63,901 bases of DNA. Origin: Cytophagales bacterium. Its GTDB lineage: Bacteria; Bacteroidota; Bacteroidia; Cytophagales; Cyclobacteriaceae. The position numbers and the translations under genes were made by a program. The notes below the pieces were generated by a model. That model had not been told where the DNA came from and searched no databases. It saw only the letters and a list, made by a program, of their open reading frames with translations. Where the stretch lies: positions 1 to 63,901 of the forward strand of contig JAKSDO010000271.1 of NCBI GenBank assembly GCA_022360055.1, given 5' to 3'. Positions 63,824 through 63,901 of the stretch are shown one piece after another. The stretch's first letter is position 1, and each line of letters begins with the position of its first letter.

Positions 63824-63901
63824 GATCCGACCGGGTGTATTGCCTGAGATGAATAATCCGGACAAAATAAACAACCGGATCGGGGAAGGTCCGATTTGTA
63901 A

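Noticed and set aside
1-63901. tRNA, rRNA, CRISPR array, prophage or intact insertion sequence
   Set aside because: Looked for cloverleaf-like sequences, regular spaced repeats, transposase and integrase motifs; none seen by eye. A tRNAscan or ISfinder run would settle it.

Overview
The window looks like a chromosomal segment of a free-living Bacteroidota, most likely of the Cytophagales type. The evidence is a TonB-dependent receptor with a carboxypeptidase-like N-terminal domain, a hybrid two-component system of the Reg_prop/Y_Y_Y/HisKA/REC/AraC type beside a GH16 glucanase with a T9SS-like tail, DUF3857, DUF2911 and DUF2452 proteins, an isochorismate synthase with a MenI-like thioesterase, and promoters of the TTG-N19-TAnnTTTG kind. 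Several genes have no usable ATG and appear to start at TTG. No tRNA, rRNA, CRISPR array, prophage or intact insertion sequence was seen.

Layout. 0-5 kb: menaquinone-type isochorismate synthase and thioesterase; then histidine phosphatase, a 43-residue membrane micro-ORF and a sodium:solute symporter broken by a one-base frameshift; a DUF2911/TPR protein. 5-16 kb: 3-methyladenine glycosylase, tandem Usp protein, OmpA/PD40 protein, small hypotheticals, uracil phosphoribosyltransferase with an amber codon near its start, a small acyltransferase, a large HExxH/propeller secreted protein, DUF92 protein, a repeat-rich intergenic region and a decayed FtsX permease tail. 16-21 kb: YjbQ, TypA, cold-shock protein, CvfB-like S1 protein, TPR protein. 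21-32 kb: two DUF3857 transglutaminase-like proteins, exported MsrA, PhoD-like lipoprotein, DUF89/ARMT1-like protein, sulfatase lipoprotein, DEAD-box helicase. 32-39.4 kb: two TetR regulators in tandem; the second heads an apparent operon of a LolA-like periplasmic protein, two FtsX/MacB-type permeases, an ATPase and an outer-membrane barrel, which is the best candidate here for an undescribed transport system. 39.5-48 kb: diacylglycerol-kinase-like protein, Lgt-like protein, TrkH-like channel, RfaE1-like kinase, aminotransferase, TPR-GAF histidine kinase. 48-56.5 kb: ClpS, a second symporter, a small membrane protein, MFS transporter, RibD-like reductase, AraC regulator, TonB-dependent receptor, NUDIX hydrolase. 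56.5-63.9 kb: multidomain GH16 glucanase and its presumed convergent hybrid regulator, then a truncated DUF429 fragment at the right edge.

How the genes fit together. Much of the window is envelope biology: exported proteins, lipoproteins, an ABC export module and sensory kinases. The GH16/HTCS pair points to beta-glucan (laminarin-like) degradation, but without a local SusC/SusD pair. Several loci show recent decay or possible sequencing error: the symporter frameshift, the upp amber codon, the FtsX remnant and the DUF429 fragment. All functional calls come from reading motifs by eye; no database search was run.
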